Assembly: GCA_016714225.1 (NCBI GenBank)
Contig: JADJNS010000021.1
Span: 205,781 to 269,780, forward strand
DNA from: Archangiaceae bacterium
GTDB lineage: Bacteria; Myxococcota; Myxococcia; Myxococcales; Myxococcaceae
Reading direction: 5' to 3'
DNA: 64,000 nucleotides
The translations under genes were made by a program, and so were the position numbers. Below are positions 44,791 through 53,905 of this stretch, in pieces (the stretch's first letter is position 1; each line of letters opens with the position of its first letter). The notes beneath the pieces were generated by a model. The model saw nothing but the letters and a program-made list of their open reading frames with translations. It made no database searches and was not told the DNA's origin.

Positions 44791-46202
44791 GGGGTCTCTT
44801 TCAGGCGGGTGAGCAGCTTGTCGATGAAGCCGCCGAAGCCGCCGTTGCTCATCACCAGCGTCACGTCGCCGCTCTTCGCCTGGGCCGCGACCGTGGTCAC
44901 CAGCTCGTCGACGGTGGCAGCGGCGTCGGTGGCGATGCCGCGTGCGGTGAGCTCTCGGGCCAGGCGGGGCACGTCGAGCCCCTCGCCTTCGGGAATCTTG
45001 TCGTGCTTCTCGGGCACCTTCACGAAGGCGCGGTCGGCGCCATCGAACGAGGCGGCGTAGTCGGCCTGGTGAATGTTGCGGCGGCTGGTGTTGGAGCGCG
45101 GCTCGAACACCGCTACCAACCGGCGCCCGGCGTAGCGGCCCTTCACCGCGGCGAGGGTCTCGCGCACCGCGGTGGGGTGATGGGCGAAGTCGTCGACCAC
45201 CAGCACCCCGCGCACGGTGCCGCGCTCTTCTTGCCGGCGCTTCACGCCTTCGAAGGTGGCGAAGCCCTGCCGAAGCTCTTCGGGGCTCAGGCCCAGCGAG
45301 CGGGCCGCGGCGTACACGCCCATGGCGTTCTCGACGTTGTGGCGGCCGCCCAGCGGGAGCAGCAGCTCGAGGCCGTCGACGGTGAAGCGCGCGCCGTCGG
45401 CCGAGAACTTCGCCGGGGCGGCGGCGTACTCGACCACCTTGCAGCGGGCCTGCTTCGCGATGCGCACCGCGTTCGGGTACGAGCTGCAGACCACCAGCGT
45501 GCCGTCGGGGGGTATGAGCGCCACCAGCTTCTCGAACGACGACTCGTAGTGCTGCAGGTCGCGGTAGATGTCGGCGTGGTCGAGCTCGACGCTGGTGAGA
45601 ATCACGGTGCGCGGCTGGTAGTGGAGAAACTTGGGGCCCTTGTCGAAATAGGCGGTGTCGTACTCGTCGCCTTCGACGACGAAGTGCGGGCCCCTGCCGA
45701 GCCGGTAGTTGCCGCCGTAGTTCTTGGTGACGCCTCCGACCAGGAAGGTGGGGTCTCTGCCGGCCGAGGCCAGCACGTGGCCCATCAGCGCCGAGGTGGT
45801 GGTCTTGCCGTGGGTGCCGGCGATCACCACCGCGTGCCGCTCTTTGAGGAACAGGCTGCCCAGCGCGGCGGGGAAGCTCATCGACGGCAGCTGGCGCTCG
45901 CGCACCGCGGTGGCCTCGGGGTTCACCCGGCGAATGACGTTGCCGATGATGACGAGGTCGGGCTTCGCCTCGTCGAGGTTCGAGGGCGCGTACGGGGTGA
46001 GCGCGCGAATGCCCCACGCCTTGAGCATGTCGCTCATGGGCGGGTAGACGTTCTCGTCGCTGCCGGTGACCTCGTAGCCTGCGGCCTTGAGCATGCCGGC
46101 GAAGCTGCCCATGCCGGTGCCGGCCACCCCCACCAGGTGGATGCGGCGGGGAACCTTGGGGTCGATGGTGGAGAGGACGTTGCCGTCGTCGTTGAGGGTC
46201 AT
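44787..46202 (-). CDS. mpl: UDP-N-acetylmuramate:L-Ala-gamma-D-Glu-mDAP ligase
   Basis: A 471-residue Mur-ligase family enzyme that re-attaches recovered tripeptide to UDP-MurNAc. The N-terminal UDP-sugar domain has RIHLVGVAGTGMGSFAGMLKAAGYEVTGSDENVYPPMSD, the MurC/Mpl wording. The ATP loop is GTHGKTTTS (129-137), followed by VVEGDEYDTAYFD and the central HADIY that is specific for Mpl. The start ATG at 46202 overlaps the upstream stop. It recycles muropeptides released by the LD-carboxypeptidase and hydrolase encoded just upstream. Confidence 0.93.
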   Translation of the reverse strand: MTLNDDGNVLSTIDPKVPRRIHLVGVAGTGMGSFAGMLKAAGYEVTGSDENVYPPMSDMLKAWGIRALTPYAPSNLDEAKPDLVIIGNVIRRVNPEATAVRERQLPSMSFPAALGSLFLKERHAVVIAGTHGKTTTSALMGHVLASAGRDPTFLVGGVTKNYGGNYRLGRGPHFVVEGDEYDTAYFDKGPKFLHYQPRTVILTSVELDHADIYRDLQHYESSFEKLVALIPPDGTLVVCSSYPNAVRIAKQARCKVVEYAAAPAKFSADGARFTVDGLELLLPLGGRHNVENAMGVYAAARSLGLSPEELRQGFATFEGVKRRQEERGTVRGVLVVDDFAHHPTAVRETLAAVKGRYAGRRLVAVFEPRSNTSRRNIHQADYAASFDGADRAFVKVPEKHDKIPEGEGLDVPRLARELTARGIATDAAATVDELVTTVAAQAKSGDVTLVMSNGGFGGFIDKLLTRLKETP

Positions 46203-47251
46203 AGATGAAGCTCGTCGAGCACCGCTTGGTGGAAGCGCGGGCGGAAGTCTCGAATCTTCACGTTGGCGCGCCCGAGCGCCACCCGATTCGTGCAGAGCGC
46301 GACCACCAGCTCGCGGTCGAGGTCGACCCACAGCGAGGTGCCGGTGAAGCCGGTGTGGCCGATGGCTCCCAAGGGGCCGGCCTTGCCGAAGCGCGGGCCC
46401 GCCGACGACGCCTCGTCAGAGGGCGTGTCGAAGCCGAGCGCGCGGGTGCTGCCCGGCGTCGAGCGGTCGCGGCCCCAGCCCTGCGGCGCGCGGAAGCGGC
46501 CCTCGAGCACCGCCTGGCCGTAGAGCGCGACGTCGCGCGCGGTGCCGAACAGGCCGGCGTGGCCGCTCACCCCGTCCATCGCCCAGGCGTTGTCGTCGTC
46601 GACCTCACCTTGGCGGGTGGGTTTGGGAGGCACGCTCCACAACCCCTCTTGACCGGGCGCCGGCTCGCGCGGGCGCGTGGCGCCGGTGGCGGCGAGGAAG
46701 TTCGGCAAAGGCAGCGAAGCGCTCAGGCGGCGGTAGGTGGCCGAGAGCCCGAGGGGGTTCTTCATGCGCTCGACGAACAGCGCGTCGAGCGGCGCGCCCC
46801 CCACCCTGGCCACCAGCTCGCCGAGCACGATGAAGCCGAGGTCCGAGTACACCGCGCCGCGGCGGGCCGAGCGCGGAGTCGAGCTGGCGGCGGCCACCAC
46901 GTGCGCGCGCGCGGCGGCCCGGGTCTCGGGAGGGCACTTCGCGTCTTGAAGCTGGGGCCAGGTGGCCAGCGCCTCGGCGAAGAACGGCAAGAAGGCCGGC
47001 AGCCCCGAGCGGTGGAAGAGCAGGTCTTCGGCGGTGACCCCGGCGACCCGCGTCTCGAGGCCGAGCTTGCGCTCTTCGAGCAGGTCGAGGAACAGCGCGG
47101 TGGTCGACATCACCTTGGTGAGCGAGGCGAGGTCGAAGTGCATCTCTTCGGGCGCGTTGCCGGCGCTGATGACCTGCTTGCCGCGGTGAATGACCTCGGC
47201 GCGGGCGAGGGGGAAGACGCCTTCGGTGACTCCGGCTTCGAGGACCTTCAC
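46199..47251 (-). CDS. serine beta-lactamase-like hydrolase
   Basis: A 350-residue protein of the class C/esterase branch of penicillin-recognising enzymes. SLTK (Ser43, Lys46), Tyr135-Ser136-Asp137 as the second motif, and HTG in AIGHTGFTGTSLWVD as the third. No signal peptide is visible from GTG 47251, so it is cytoplasmic or exported by another route. Start chosen because it overlaps the LD-carboxypeptidase stop (GTGA). Natural substrate is probably a muropeptide or an ester; resistance to beta-lactams cannot be claimed. Confidence 0.83.
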   Translation of the reverse strand: MKVLEAGVTEGVFPLARAEVIHRGKQVISAGNAPEEMHFDLASLTKVMSTTALFLDLLEERKLGLETRVAGVTAEDLLFHRSGLPAFLPFFAEALATWPQLQDAKCPPETRAAARAHVVAAASSTPRSARRGAVYSDLGFIVLGELVARVGGAPLDALFVERMKNPLGLSATYRRLSASLPLPNFLAATGATRPREPAPGQEGLWSVPPKPTRQGEVDDDNAWAMDGVSGHAGLFGTARDVALYGQAVLEGRFRAPQGWGRDRSTPGSTRALGFDTPSDEASSAGPRFGKAGPLGAIGHTGFTGTSLWVDLDRELVVALCTNRVALGRANVKIRDFRPRFHQAVLDELHL

Positions 47252-48135
47252 TCGGTGAGCCCCTCGAGCGACTCGAGCGTGCGGGTGGCGGTGTCGAGGC
47301 GCACGCGGGCACCGAGCACCACCGGCTCGTTCACCTCGCCGTGGCCGATGGGCAGCCCGAACACGCAGGGCTTGCCGAGCGGGGCGATCAGCTCGGAGAG
47401 CACGTCGAGGGGGCCGTAGTTGGCGCCCTTCTCTTCGCAGCCGGTGAGCTCGCCGAGGGCAAAGCCCTTGACCCGCTCGAGCACGCCGCTGAGCTTGAGG
47501 TGCATGAACATGCGATCCAACCGGTAGGGGCGCTCTCCCACGTCTTCGAGCAGGAGCACGCAGCCGTCGAGCCGCGGCATGAACGGCGTGCCGATGAGCC
47601 GGGTGAGCACCGAGAGGTTGCCGCCCAGGAGTGGGCCTTCGGCGGTGCCGTGGCCGATGGCGCCCTGCCCTTTGAGCGGCTCGGCGGGCGCGTTCGATTC
47701 GAGCAGGCGAAACAGGCGCTCGACGATTTCGGGGGCCTGCTTGCCGAGCTGGGTGAGCACCGGGGCGTGCAGGCTGCGGAACCCGGCGAGGCCGTAGACC
47801 GCGTGCAGCGCGGTGATGTCGGAGAAGCCGATCAGCGCCTGCGGTTTGAGCTCGGAGAGCTCGAGCGACGGGAGCAGGCGGTGCACGCCGTAGCCTCCGC
47901 GCGCGCAGAACACCGCGGGCTGGGCGAAGGCGGCGCGCAGCTCGGCGAGCCTGCGGGCGTCGTCTCCGGCGAGGTAGCGGTGCGACGAGAAGATGCCTGG
48001 GGTGAACTGGGGCTGGTACCGCTCGGCGAGTCGTTCGAGGCCCTTGTCGAACGACGCCTTGTCGAAGGGGCCGGCGGGAGCGATGACCGCGACCTCGGCG
48101 CCGCGCTTCAGCTTCGGAACGGGACGAAACAGCAC
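47248..48135 (-). CDS. ldcA: muropeptide LD-carboxypeptidase (S66 family)
   Basis: A 295-residue cytoplasmic enzyme that trims D-Ala from murein tetrapeptides for recycling. Family landmarks: VAVIAPAGPFDKASF near the start, CARGGYGVHRLLPSL, the nucleophile region LIGFSDITALH (Ser105), and GGNLSVLTRLIGTPFMP. The catalytic Glu/His pair is expected in the C-terminal part (KPCVFGLPIGHGEVNEPVVLG). It begins the leftward operon ldcA - serine hydrolase - mpl - tlpA, each overlapping the next by four bases. It is divergent from the small membrane-protein gene. Confidence 0.9.
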   Translation of the reverse strand: MLFRPVPKLKRGAEVAVIAPAGPFDKASFDKGLERLAERYQPQFTPGIFSSHRYLAGDDARRLAELRAAFAQPAVFCARGGYGVHRLLPSLELSELKPQALIGFSDITALHAVYGLAGFRSLHAPVLTQLGKQAPEIVERLFRLLESNAPAEPLKGQGAIGHGTAEGPLLGGNLSVLTRLIGTPFMPRLDGCVLLLEDVGERPYRLDRMFMHLKLSGVLERVKGFALGELTGCEEKGANYGPLDVLSELIAPLGKPCVFGLPIGHGEVNEPVVLGARVRLDTATRTLESLEGLTE

Positions 48136-48160
48136 CGGTGAACACTATGCTGGCGGCGGC

Positions 48161-48877
<717 letters not shown>

Positions 48878-48881
48878 TGCG

Positions 48882-49775
48882 CTAGAAGTAGGCGTTCACG
48901 CCGGCGGTGGCCCCGAGCTGAATCTGCTGGGCGTGGGTGAAGACCGCGCCGCCCACGCGCACCTGCAGCACGTCGGCGACGGGGATGACCAGGTTCAGGT
49001 CGGCCCCTACGTCGAGGCCGCTGCGGTTCCAGAAGAAGCGCGGCATCAGCTCGAGGCCGAGCTTGCGGTAGCCGTCGCGGTCGAAGACGTAGGTGTGAGG
49101 GAGCGCTACTTCGACGCCGTCGAGCGTGCCACCCGGCCCGATGGCACGACGACCGCCCAGCGCCAGCGCTCCTTCGATGTGTTTCTTGGGTTTGGCGCGC
49201 AGCAGGAAGTGGGCGGAGAACGAGCCGGTCAGGCCCGCGCCGGGGAGCCCCGCCAGGCCGAGCTCGGCCATGCCTCCGACGTAGCCGACCTCGGCGCGAA
49301 GCTTCGCCACGCCCAGGCCGAAGGGCTGCGCGCCTGCGCCGGTAGAGACCTGCACGCCGCCCGAGGCTCCGAAGCTGAACTCGGGGCAGTAGAAGCGCTC
49401 GGTGGTCAGCGGGTCGGCGTCGGAGTCGACCGCGTAGACGATGATCGGCGCTATCGCGAGCGCCACCACCGCGAGCACCAGCAGAATCTCGGGGCGGCCG
49501 CCGCCGCCCAGAGAGCCGCCGCTGCCGCCGCCGGTCGGCGCCGCTGGAGCCGGCGGCGAAGGGAACGAGCTGGGCGGAATGTAGAAGCCCTGGTTCCACC
49601 CTGCGACCACGTAGGGGCTGCGCTGCCAGACCTTCTTGCAGGTGTCCCAGTACGGGTGGGCGCGCTCGCGCTCGACCTGCTGCTGCGCGGCCCACTCGTC
49701 GGTGGTGGCGAGCACCTGCTCATCGGCGTGAGCCAGCGTGGGGAGCAGCACCATCACGGCCAGGAGCTTGCGCAT
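48882..49775 (-). CDS. exported outer-membrane-like protein
   Basis: A 297-residue protein with signal peptide MRKLLAVMVLLPTLAHA, a ~60-residue N-terminal part with Cys and Trp (YWDTCKKVWQRSPYVVAGWNQGFYIPP), a Pro/Gly-rich linker, one hydrophobic segment (ILLVLAVVALAIAPIIVYAV), and a C-terminal ~180 residues with the strand pattern of an outer-membrane barrel, ending in AGVNAYF. It is convergent with the preceding gene. No family name is recognised. Confidence 0.7.
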   Translation of the reverse strand: MRKLLAVMVLLPTLAHADEQVLATTDEWAAQQQVERERAHPYWDTCKKVWQRSPYVVAGWNQGFYIPPSSFPSPPAPAAPTGGGSGGSLGGGGRPEILLVLAVVALAIAPIIVYAVDSDADPLTTERFYCPEFSFGASGGVQVSTGAGAQPFGLGVAKLRAEVGYVGGMAELGLAGLPGAGLTGSFSAHFLLRAKPKKHIEGALALGGRRAIGPGGTLDGVEVALPHTYVFDRDGYRKLGLELMPRFFWNRSGLDVGADLNLVIPVADVLQVRVGGAVFTHAQQIQLGATAGVNAYF

Positions 49776-49907
49776 GCGGCGTCGGCCTGAGCACGGGGCG
49801 GGCCAGTGGGCGAGGCGGCGCGTTTCGCGGCTCTCGGAGCGCGGCTGTCGCAGCCTTCAGGGCGGCGCTGTCACGCTTCGTTTTCTCGATGAACTTCGAA
49901 GAGAATC

Positions 49908-51017
49908 TCAGGCCAGAGATTCTCGATGTCGCTCATAGACGGCGCCGAAGAATGCATCGGTGCCTTCGGTGTGTGGCCAGCAGTGAAAGAAACGTTCACC
50001 GGCGCGGCGAAATTCGGGGTGGGAACGTTCGAAGGCCTCGCAGACGTCTTCGTTCTCTTCCCGGCGAAACGTGCAGGTGGCGTAGACGAGACGCCGGCGG
50101 GCGTGGCTTGCGGCGCGCTCGAGCAGCTCGAGCTGCAGCGCGGGCAACGCGCTGAACGACGCGGGGTCGAGGCGCCACCGCAGGTCGGGGCCGCGGCGCA
50201 GCGCTCCGAGCTCGGAGCAAGGGGCGTCGACCAGCGCCGCGTCGACGCGCAGCGTCGGGGGCGGCGCGCGGCCGTGAATGGCGATGCCGGTCGCGCCCGC
50301 CCGCTCGGCGCGGCGGCGCAGGCGCTCGAGCCGCTCGAGGTCCAGGTCGCAGGCGTGCACCGCGCCCTGCCCTCGCAGCGCCGCGGCGAGCTGCAGGGTC
50401 TTGCCTCCGGCGCCGGCGCAGAGGTCGAGCACGGTGTCGCCGGGCCGGGCCTGCACCAGCTCTCCGAGCAGCTGGCTGCCTTCGTCTTGCACCTCGAAGT
50501 CGGTGCGGCCCAGGCCGAGCAGGTTCGGCCGGTCGCTGGTGACCACCAGGCACTGGGGGGCGTAGCGGCCGGGGCGGGTGTGAATGCCCCGGGCCTCGAG
50601 GTCGGCGGCGAGGGCTTCGCGGTCATCGCGCGCGCGCAGGCAGATGGGGCCGGGTTGGTTGAGCGCGTCGGCGAGCGCCTCGGGGTCGGGCGTGCGCTGG
50701 AGCTCGGCGGCGAGCCAGTCGGGCAGCGAGTGGCGGTCGGCGAAGCCTTCTGGGTCGGGGCCCAGGTGGGTGAGCGCGTGGAGCACGCTCTTGCCGCCCT
50801 GCTTGATGAGCCGGCGCCGCCACAGGCCGATGCCGAAGAGCGCCTCGGCGGTGGCCTTGCGCTGCGCGGCGGTGAAGTCGCGGTGGTCGCGCAAGAAGCG
50901 GTCGAGCACCCGCTCGGCGGGCTGGTTCTCGAGGATGCGGCGAATGGGCGCCTCGAGGTCGAGGCCCTCGAGCGGCGACCAGTCGATGGCGCGCACGCGC
51001 TCGGCGGCGCGGGTCAT
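49908..51017 (-). CDS. RsmB/Nop2-type RNA cytosine-5 methyltransferase
   Basis: A 369-residue enzyme. The N-terminal ~140 residues resemble the NusB-like RNA-binding domain of RsmB in abbreviated form. The catalytic part has SAM motif I DLCAGAGGKT (198-207), the PC motif DAPCSELGALRRGPDLRW (Cys267) and the TC motif VYATCTF (Cys315), the two-cysteine mechanism of m5C enzymes. The start at 51017 overlaps the HD gene stop (ATGA). SELGALRR in place of the commoner SGTGVLRR shows this is a divergent paralogue, so 16S C967 as its target is not certain. Confidence 0.85.
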   Translation of the reverse strand: MTRAAERVRAIDWSPLEGLDLEAPIRRILENQPAERVLDRFLRDHRDFTAAQRKATAEALFGIGLWRRRLIKQGGKSVLHALTHLGPDPEGFADRHSLPDWLAAELQRTPDPEALADALNQPGPICLRARDDREALAADLEARGIHTRPGRYAPQCLVVTSDRPNLLGLGRTDFEVQDEGSQLLGELVQARPGDTVLDLCAGAGGKTLQLAAALRGQGAVHACDLDLERLERLRRRAERAGATGIAIHGRAPPPTLRVDAALVDAPCSELGALRRGPDLRWRLDPASFSALPALQLELLERAASHARRRLVYATCTFRREENEDVCEAFERSHPEFRRAGERFFHCWPHTEGTDAFFGAVYERHRESLA

Positions 51018-51592
51018 GAGGCGAGCACGCGGCGAAGGTTGGCGCGCGCGAGGGCGTCGAGCCGGAGGTGGAAGGCGTCGGAGAGGAAGATGCGGTCGCG
51101 GGCGAGCAGGCCGTGGAGGAAGCGCCGGCGCCCCTCGGCGTAGGCGGCGGGCCCGACGACGGGGCGGTACTCGGCGGCGATCTGCCGCTCGTATTCGTCG
51201 AAGCGCTGAGGCGCCGCGCCGAGAATGGCCAGGTCGCAGTCGAGGAACTTTGCGGCGTCGTCGTCGACGTCGCGGGGCGAGAGGTGCCCGTGGCGTGCGG
51301 TGAGGAGAATGAGCTCGCGCACGCGGGCGTCGTCTCCGCTGAGCTCGGCGCTGCGCGCTTCGTTGTCTGGGCGGCCCACCACGTAGACGGCGTCGTGAAA
51401 GAGCACCGCGCGGAAGGTCTGCTCGGGCTGCCGCCAGGTCTGCTGCGCCCACTGCTCGGCCACCTCGAGCACGTGCTCGAGGGTGTGGTACGCGCGCGGC
51501 GGCGTGGCGTAGGCGCGCTCGAGCGAGGCCCAGGTGGCGTCGGGCAGCGGGCCGGGAGCCAGCCCACGGAGCTTCTCGAGCGTGGGGCTCAC
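51014..51592 (-). CDS. HD-superfamily predicted hydrolase
   Basis: A 192-residue protein with the metal-binding HD pattern: YHTLEHVLEVAEQWA, FRAVLFHDAVYVVG and ELILLTARHGHL, then DCDLAILGA. Such proteins are predicted metal-dependent phosphohydrolases, but the substrate is unknown. It overlaps both neighbours (start inside the TetR end, 51589-51592; stop over the RsmB-like start), so it is the middle of a TetR - HD - methyltransferase unit. Confidence 0.8.
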   Translation of the reverse strand: MSPTLEKLRGLAPGPLPDATWASLERAYATPPRAYHTLEHVLEVAEQWAQQTWRQPEQTFRAVLFHDAVYVVGRPDNEARSAELSGDDARVRELILLTARHGHLSPRDVDDDAAKFLDCDLAILGAAPQRFDEYERQIAAEYRPVVGPAAYAEGRRRFLHGLLARDRIFLSDAFHLRLDALARANLRRVLAS

Positions 51593-52179
51593 GCGCGCGG
51601 CTCGGCGGTGACGAGGCTGTGGGCGAGGCGCCGCACCATGGGCGCAGCGTAGCCGGCGGGCAGCGAGCCGGGAGCCGCGGCGGCGATGCGGAACGCGCCC
51701 TCGATGGCCGAGACGATTGCGGCCGAGACGCTGCCGGCGTTGCGGGTGAGACGCCCCTGCTCGCGCAAGCGCGCGGCGACCAGGCGCTTGAGCTCTCTCA
51801 AGGTCGAGGCGAGGGCCGCCCGGTAGAGCCGGCGCACGTCGGGCTGCCTCAGCGCCTCGGCGCCGATGATGCTCCAGGCGGCGACGGCGCGCGGGTCGGC
51901 GTCGGAGCCGAGCGCGAGGTGGGCGTCGATGAAGGCGTCGAGGCGGTCTCCGGCGCGAGCGGCGTAGCGGGCGCGCACCTGCTGCACCAGCCGCTCGACC
52001 AGGGCCAGCAGCACCTCGGCCTTGGTGTCGAAGTGGTAGTGCACCAGCCCCGGCGCGAGCTTCGCGGCCTTGCCGATGGCGACGATCGACGCACCGTCGT
52101 AGCCGTGCGCGACCATGGCGGCGAGCAGGCCATCGACGATCTGCTCACGCCGCCGCAGGGTATTGGAGGGGCGGGCCAT
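51589..52179 (-). CDS. TetR-family regulator, BetI-like
   Basis: 196 residues from the ATG at 52179; the frame is open 8 codons further upstream, but that start would run into the operator. The helix-turn-helix is ASIVAIGKAAKLAPGLVHYHFDTKAEVLLALV, close to the BetI consensus. The C-terminal domain (RAVAAWSIIGAEALRQPDVRRLYR) agrees. It is divergent from the oxygenase-WD40 gene with only 35 bases between the starts, and a palindromic site lies in that gap. It probably represses that gene and itself. Confidence 0.85.
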   Translation of the reverse strand: MARPSNTLRRREQIVDGLLAAMVAHGYDGASIVAIGKAAKLAPGLVHYHFDTKAEVLLALVERLVQQVRARYAARAGDRLDAFIDAHLALGSDADPRAVAAWSIIGAEALRQPDVRRLYRAALASTLRELKRLVAARLREQGRLTRNAGSVSAAIVSAIEGAFRIAAAAPGSLPAGYAAPMVRRLAHSLVTAEPRA

Positions 52180-52195
52180 TTGCCGGCTGAGTAAC

Positions 52196-52211
52196 TTGGT
52201 CATATAACCAA
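52196..52211. promoter_or_regulatory. probable TetR operator between divergent genes
   Basis: TTGGT-CATATA-ACCAA, arms of 5 bases around an AT-rich centre. It overlaps likely -10 material and ends 3 bases before the ATG at 52215. Confidence 0.55.
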
Positions 52212-52214
52212 ATT

Positions 52215-53510
52215 ATGACCTGCCTTCAACTGCAGGGGTTGATGACGGCGGCCGAGTGCGAGGCGCTGATCGCGGCGGCAGAGCGCCAGGGGTTCGAGGC
52301 CACGGGGGCGCGCTACCCCGATGGTTACCGGAACAACGACCGGCTGGTGCGCGACGACGGCGAGCTGGCACAGTGGCTGTGGAGACGCATTCGGGCGCAG
52401 CTGCCCGCGCTCGACGGCGCAGCGCCGCTGGGGCTGAACCCGCGCTTCCGCTTCTGCCGGTACCGTGATGGGCAGCAGTTCACCGTGCACCGCGACGGGG
52501 CGTGGGCGCCCTCTGCTGCCGCGCGCACCCGGCTGACGGTGCAGGTGTACCTGAACGAGGGCTTCGAGGGCGGCGCGACGCGGTTCAGCGGGTCGGGGCT
52601 CGAGGTCGTGCCGCAGACGGGGGCGGCGGTGGTGTTCGACCACCGGCTCTGGCACGAAGGCTGTGCGGTGACGGCCGGCACCAAGTACGTGCTGCGCACC
52701 GACGTGCTGTACCCGTACGTGGCGCGCGCGGCGGAAGGCGGCGGCTTAGGGGTGGTGCGCGAGGTAGAGCGCTTCGAGGGGCACACGGGCTACGTGTGGA
52801 GCGTGGTGCCGGGGGCGTTCTCGGGCTCGCGCGACGGCACGGTGCGGCGGTGGCCGGGCGGCGAGGTGGTGATGAAGGTGGCCGGCTCGGTGACCTGCCT
52901 GGCGCGCGGCGGAGACGGTGCGGTCTGGGCCGGCACGCGGGCGGGTGAGGTGTTCGAGGGCGGCGAGCGGGTGGCGGCGCACGACGGAGCGGTGCTGGCG
53001 ATGACGGCTCTGGGCGATGGGCGGGTGGCGAGCGCGGGCGCCGACGGCGAGGTGCAGGTCGGCGGGCAGAAGCTGCGACTGGGGGGCGGCTGGGTGTGGG
53101 GGCTGTGCGAGCTCGAGCCGGGCCTGCTGGCGGCGGGCTGTGCAGACGGTGGGGTGCGGGTGGTGGACGTGGGTCGTTGGGAGGTGGTGCGCACCGAGCG
53201 GTTCGGCGCATCGGTGCACGCGGTGGCGCGGGCGGGCGTGGGGCTGGGCGATGGGCGGGTGGTGTCGTGGCAGAGGCGGGAGCTCGGCCGGCACGGCGGC
53301 ATCGTGACGGGGCTGGTCGACCTGGGCGCAGGGAGACTGGCCTCGTCGTCGGAGGACTGCACCGTGGCGGTCTGGGACACGCTCACCGGCCAGAAGCTGG
53401 GGGAAGGCCGCTGCGACGACTTCGTGCGCAGCGTGGCGTGGGAGCCCGGTCAGGGTCTCCTCTCGGCCTCGTATGACGGCACGGTACGAAGATGGGCCGT
53501 TGACTTCTGA
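52215..53510 (+). CDS. 2-oxoglutarate/Fe(II) oxygenase fused to WD40 propeller
   Basis: A 431-residue fusion. Residues ~1-170 are a prolyl-4-hydroxylase-like oxygenase: iron ligands His92 and Asp94 in FTVHRDGAW and His147 in RLWHEG, with Arg161 in KYVLRTDVLY for 2-oxoglutarate. The strings RLTVQVYLNEGFEGGATRFS and TGAAVVFDHRLWHEG fit the family well. Residues ~185-431 are WD40 blades (e.g. FEGHTGYVWSVVPGAFSGSRDGTVRRW and DCTVAVWDTLTGQKLGEGRCDDFVRSVAW). The propeller could bring a substrate protein to the hydroxylase. The ATG lies 3 bases after the palindrome, so it is probably regulated by the divergent TetR. Confidence 0.85.
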   Translation: MTCLQLQGLMTAAECEALIAAAERQGFEATGARYPDGYRNNDRLVRDDGELAQWLWRRIRAQLPALDGAAPLGLNPRFRFCRYRDGQQFTVHRDGAWAPSAAARTRLTVQVYLNEGFEGGATRFSGSGLEVVPQTGAAVVFDHRLWHEGCAVTAGTKYVLRTDVLYPYVARAAEGGGLGVVREVERFEGHTGYVWSVVPGAFSGSRDGTVRRWPGGEVVMKVAGSVTCLARGGDGAVWAGTRAGEVFEGGERVAAHDGAVLAMTALGDGRVASAGADGEVQVGGQKLRLGGGWVWGLCELEPGLLAAGCADGGVRVVDVGRWEVVRTERFGASVHAVARAGVGLGDGRVVSWQRRELGRHGGIVTGLVDLGAGRLASSSEDCTVAVWDTLTGQKLGEGRCDDFVRSVAWEPGQGLLSASYDGTVRRWAVDF

Positions 53511-53542
53511 CCGTTCTCACCCTATCTCCGCCGCCGTCGTTT

Positions 53543-53618
53543 TCCCTGATAGCTCAGCTGGTAGAGCGGGTGACTGTTAATCACCATGTCCGTGGTTCGA
53601 GTCCACGTCAGGGAGCCA
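53543..53618 (+). tRNA. tRNA-Asn (GTT)
   Basis: A 76-base cloverleaf: acceptor TCCCTGA/TCAGGGA, D arm GCTC-AGCTGGTA-GAGC, anticodon stem GGTGA/TCACC with loop CTGTTAA (anticodon GTT), T arm CGTGG-TTCGAGT-CCACG, discriminator G, and encoded CCA at 53616-53618. It marks the left edge of the apparent island. Confidence 0.97.
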
Positions 53619-53623
53619 TTCAC

Positions 53624-53656
53624 GCGGGGTCGCGGAAACGCGACCCCGCACTTTTT
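53624..53656 (+). terminator. intrinsic terminator after tRNA-Asn
   Basis: Perfect 11-bp stem (GCGGGGTCGCG 53624-53634, CGCGACCCCGC 53639-53649), GAAA loop, then ACTTTTT (53650-53656). Confidence 0.93.
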
Positions 53657-53905
53657 AACAGCGGCCTCGGAGAGCGATCTCCGGGGCCGTTGCGTTTCTC
53701 CCCCACGTTTCCGCGACCTTCGACGCTCCGCGAGCACGACGCGCGCGTGGACAGCGTTCGCGCAGAGAGCGCCGCGGGCGTGAAGGAGCGCGCGCCGAGG
53801 GCGTTCTGGACGGCGTTCGCGCTCTCTCTTCTGGCCCGCGGGGGAGAGAGGAACCGAGAGCGTTTAACAGCGGAGCCCGTTTTCGCGGGACGGAGCCGCT
53901 GACGT
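53657..53905. other. non-coding island border with short direct repeats
   Basis: 249 bases without a gene. TTTAACAGCGG occurs at 53654-53664 and again at 53863-53873, and TTTAACTGGCC follows at 53905. It also holds the probable 3' end of the leftward operon (imperfect hairpin around 53870-53900). Confidence 0.4.

Noticed and set aside
53543..53618. Second tRNA gene or attachment-site copy within the window
   Set aside because: I found no further tRNA structure and no repeat of the tRNA 3' end.
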